NCBI GenBank assembly: GCA_947177695.1
Contig: CAMWVO010000124.1
Span: 1 to 6,213, forward strand
Source: an uncultured Clostridia bacterium
GTDB lineage: Bacteria; Bacillota; Clostridia; Oscillospirales; Ruminococcaceae
Length of the DNA stretch: 6,213 nt
Direction: 5' to 3'
Of the stretch, positions 5,110 through 6,213 are shown one piece after another. The position numbers and the translations under genes are program-made. How positions within the stretch are numbered: position 1 is the first letter of the stretch; each line of letters starts with the position of its first letter. Below the pieces are notes generated by a model that saw only the letters and a list, made by a program, of their open reading frames with translations, searched no databases and was not told the origin of the DNA.

Positions 5110-6198
5110 ATGATGGAAATAAAAGTTACAAGAACCGAAGCTCCCAAAGCAAAGCCTGCCGACGAAAGCAAGCTCAGCTTTGGCAAGATATTCACCGACC
5201 ATATGTTTCTGATGAACTATGACGAGGGTCAGGGCTGGCACGACGCAAGGATCGTCCCCTACGGACCTATACCCATGGATCCCGCTTCCATGTGTCTGCA
5301 CTACGGTCAGGCGGACTTCGAGGGCATGAAAGCCTACAGGACTGCTTCTGGCAGGATACAGCTTTTCCGTCCCGACAAAAATATGGCGAGACTGAACGTT
5401 TCCAACGATCGTCTCTGCATACCCAAGATCGACGAGGCTTTTGCCGTTGAAGCGGTAAAAACTCTTGTCAAGGTGGACGAGGATTGGGTACCTCATGCAG
5501 ACGGAACGTCCCTTTATATCCGTCCCTACATTTTTGCGGTTGATCCCATGCTGGGAGTACACCCCGCGAAGCACCTTATTTTTGCGATAATCATGTCCCC
5601 CGTAGGCGCATATTACGCAGACGGACTTGCTCCCGTAAAGATCTACGTTGAGGAAAATTACGTCCGCGCAGTATCGGGCGGTACGGGCTTCACAAAGGCT
5701 GCGGCGAACTATGCTATCTCCCTCAAGGCTCAGGACGAAGCTGAGAAGCAGGGCTACGCGCAGGTACTCTGGCTTGACGGCGTACACAAGAAGTACATCG
5801 ACGAAGTAGGTGCAATGAACGTATTCTTCGTTGTTGACGGCGAGGTGATCACACCAAGCCTTGACAGAGGCTCCATACTCAGCGGTATCACAAGAATGTC
5901 CTGCATTGAGCTGCTGAAATCCATGAACTACAAGGTTACGGAGCGTGATATCGAGATAGACGAGCTTGTAAAGGCTTACGAGGAGGGCAAGTTCGACGAA
6001 GCGTTCGGCACAGGTACGGCTGCGGTAATTTCTCCCGTGGGCGAGCTTAAATACGGCGATAAGGTAATGACCATAAACAACGGCAAGATCGGCGCTATCT
6101 CCCAGAAGCTTTACGATACTCTTACGGGTATTCAGTGGGGCAAGATCGAGGATACTCACAAGTGGACTGTTCCCGTTGGCGAGTGCTGTTGCAAATAA
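5110..6198 (+). CDS. ilvE: Branched-chain amino acid aminotransferase (class IV, PLP-dependent)
   Basis: Catalyses reversible transfer of the amino group between glutamate and the 2-keto acids of leucine, isoleucine and valine, the last step of their synthesis, in the cytoplasm. The 362-residue protein matches the long BCAT form found in many Firmicutes and in mitochondria. Hallmarks are HYGQADFEGMKAYR (about 67-80), the Schiff-base lysine in GTGFTKAAANYA (Lys196), the PLP-binding motif E-V-G-A-M-N (232-237), SGITR (258-262) and FGTGTAAVISPVG (299-311). The C-terminus ends in an unusual ECCCK. The start at 5110 is set by AAAGGGAG and by a promoter that covers the upstream ATG. It has its own strong promoter, divergent from rrf2. 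Its codon choice leans to AAG, GAC, GGC and CTT, unlike the GCG/CGG/AAA-rich genes at 3-4217, which fits higher expression. No attenuator or T-box is visible in its very short leader. Confidence 0.95.
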   Translation: MMEIKVTRTEAPKAKPADESKLSFGKIFTDHMFLMNYDEGQGWHDARIVPYGPIPMDPASMCLHYGQADFEGMKAYRTASGRIQLFRPDKNMARLNVSNDRLCIPKIDEAFAVEAVKTLVKVDEDWVPHADGTSLYIRPYIFAVDPMLGVHPAKHLIFAIIMSPVGAYYADGLAPVKIYVEENYVRAVSGGTGFTKAAANYAISLKAQDEAEKQGYAQVLWLDGVHKKYIDEVGAMNVFFVVDGEVITPSLDRGSILSGITRMSCIELLKSMNYKVTERDIEIDELVKAYEEGKFDEAFGTGTAAVISPVGELKYGDKVMTINNGKIGAISQKLYDTLTGIQWGKIEDTHKWTVPVGECCCK

Positions 6199-6213
6199 TC
6201 CTATTGCAAATAA

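Noticed and set aside
4975..6159. Long open frame on the minus strand opposite ilvE (394 codons)
   Set aside because: It mirrors the codon bias of ilvE, shows no recognisable domain, and ilvE has full motif, promoter and ribosome binding site support.

Overview
The window looks like chromosomal DNA from a Gram-positive anaerobe of the Clostridia, plausibly a Ruminococcus-like member of the Oscillospiraceae. The basis is strong AAAGGAGG-type ribosome binding sites, two near-consensus sigma-A promoters with extended -10 elements, a clostridial-type Rrf2 regulator and a long-form branched-chain aminotransferase. The genus is an inference; no marker gene is present.

Layout. (1) 3-1601 (+) is the C-terminal 532 residues of a PEP-synthase/rifampin-phosphotransferase-like dikinase, cut by the window edge. 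(2) 1594-1720 is a hairpin-rich leader repeat, copy A. (3) 1714-3138 (+) is a compact AMP-forming acyl ligase, overlapping by ATGA with (4) 3135-4217 (+), a GNAT-type acyltransferase. (5) 4229-4267 is a shared bidirectional terminator between converging genes. (6) 4274-4705 (-) is an Rrf2 regulator. (7) 4699-4878 is leader repeat copy B, inverted, with its own promoter at 4917-4945. (8) A diverging promoter at 5051-5079 drives (9) ilvE at 5110-6198 (+).

The dikinase, ligase and acyltransferase lie in one direction and look like an operon for activating, transferring and phosphorylating a small molecule or acyl group; the substrate cannot be read from sequence. The Rrf2 gene and ilvE are separately promoted, back to back.

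The most unusual part is the pair of inverted leader repeats. Both copies contain the Shine-Dalgarno sequence, a 9-bp hairpin and the start codon of the following gene, so two unrelated proteins both have an upstream in-frame MVIN extension before their real start. The ends of the element are nearly identical between copies, its middle is a different set of hairpins in each, and an extra base in one arm of the first hairpin is matched by an extra base in the other arm. Because the copies face each other across the ligase, acyltransferase and rrf2 genes, recombination between them would invert about 3 kb. That would exchange which genes sit behind the strong promoter without breaking any reading frame.
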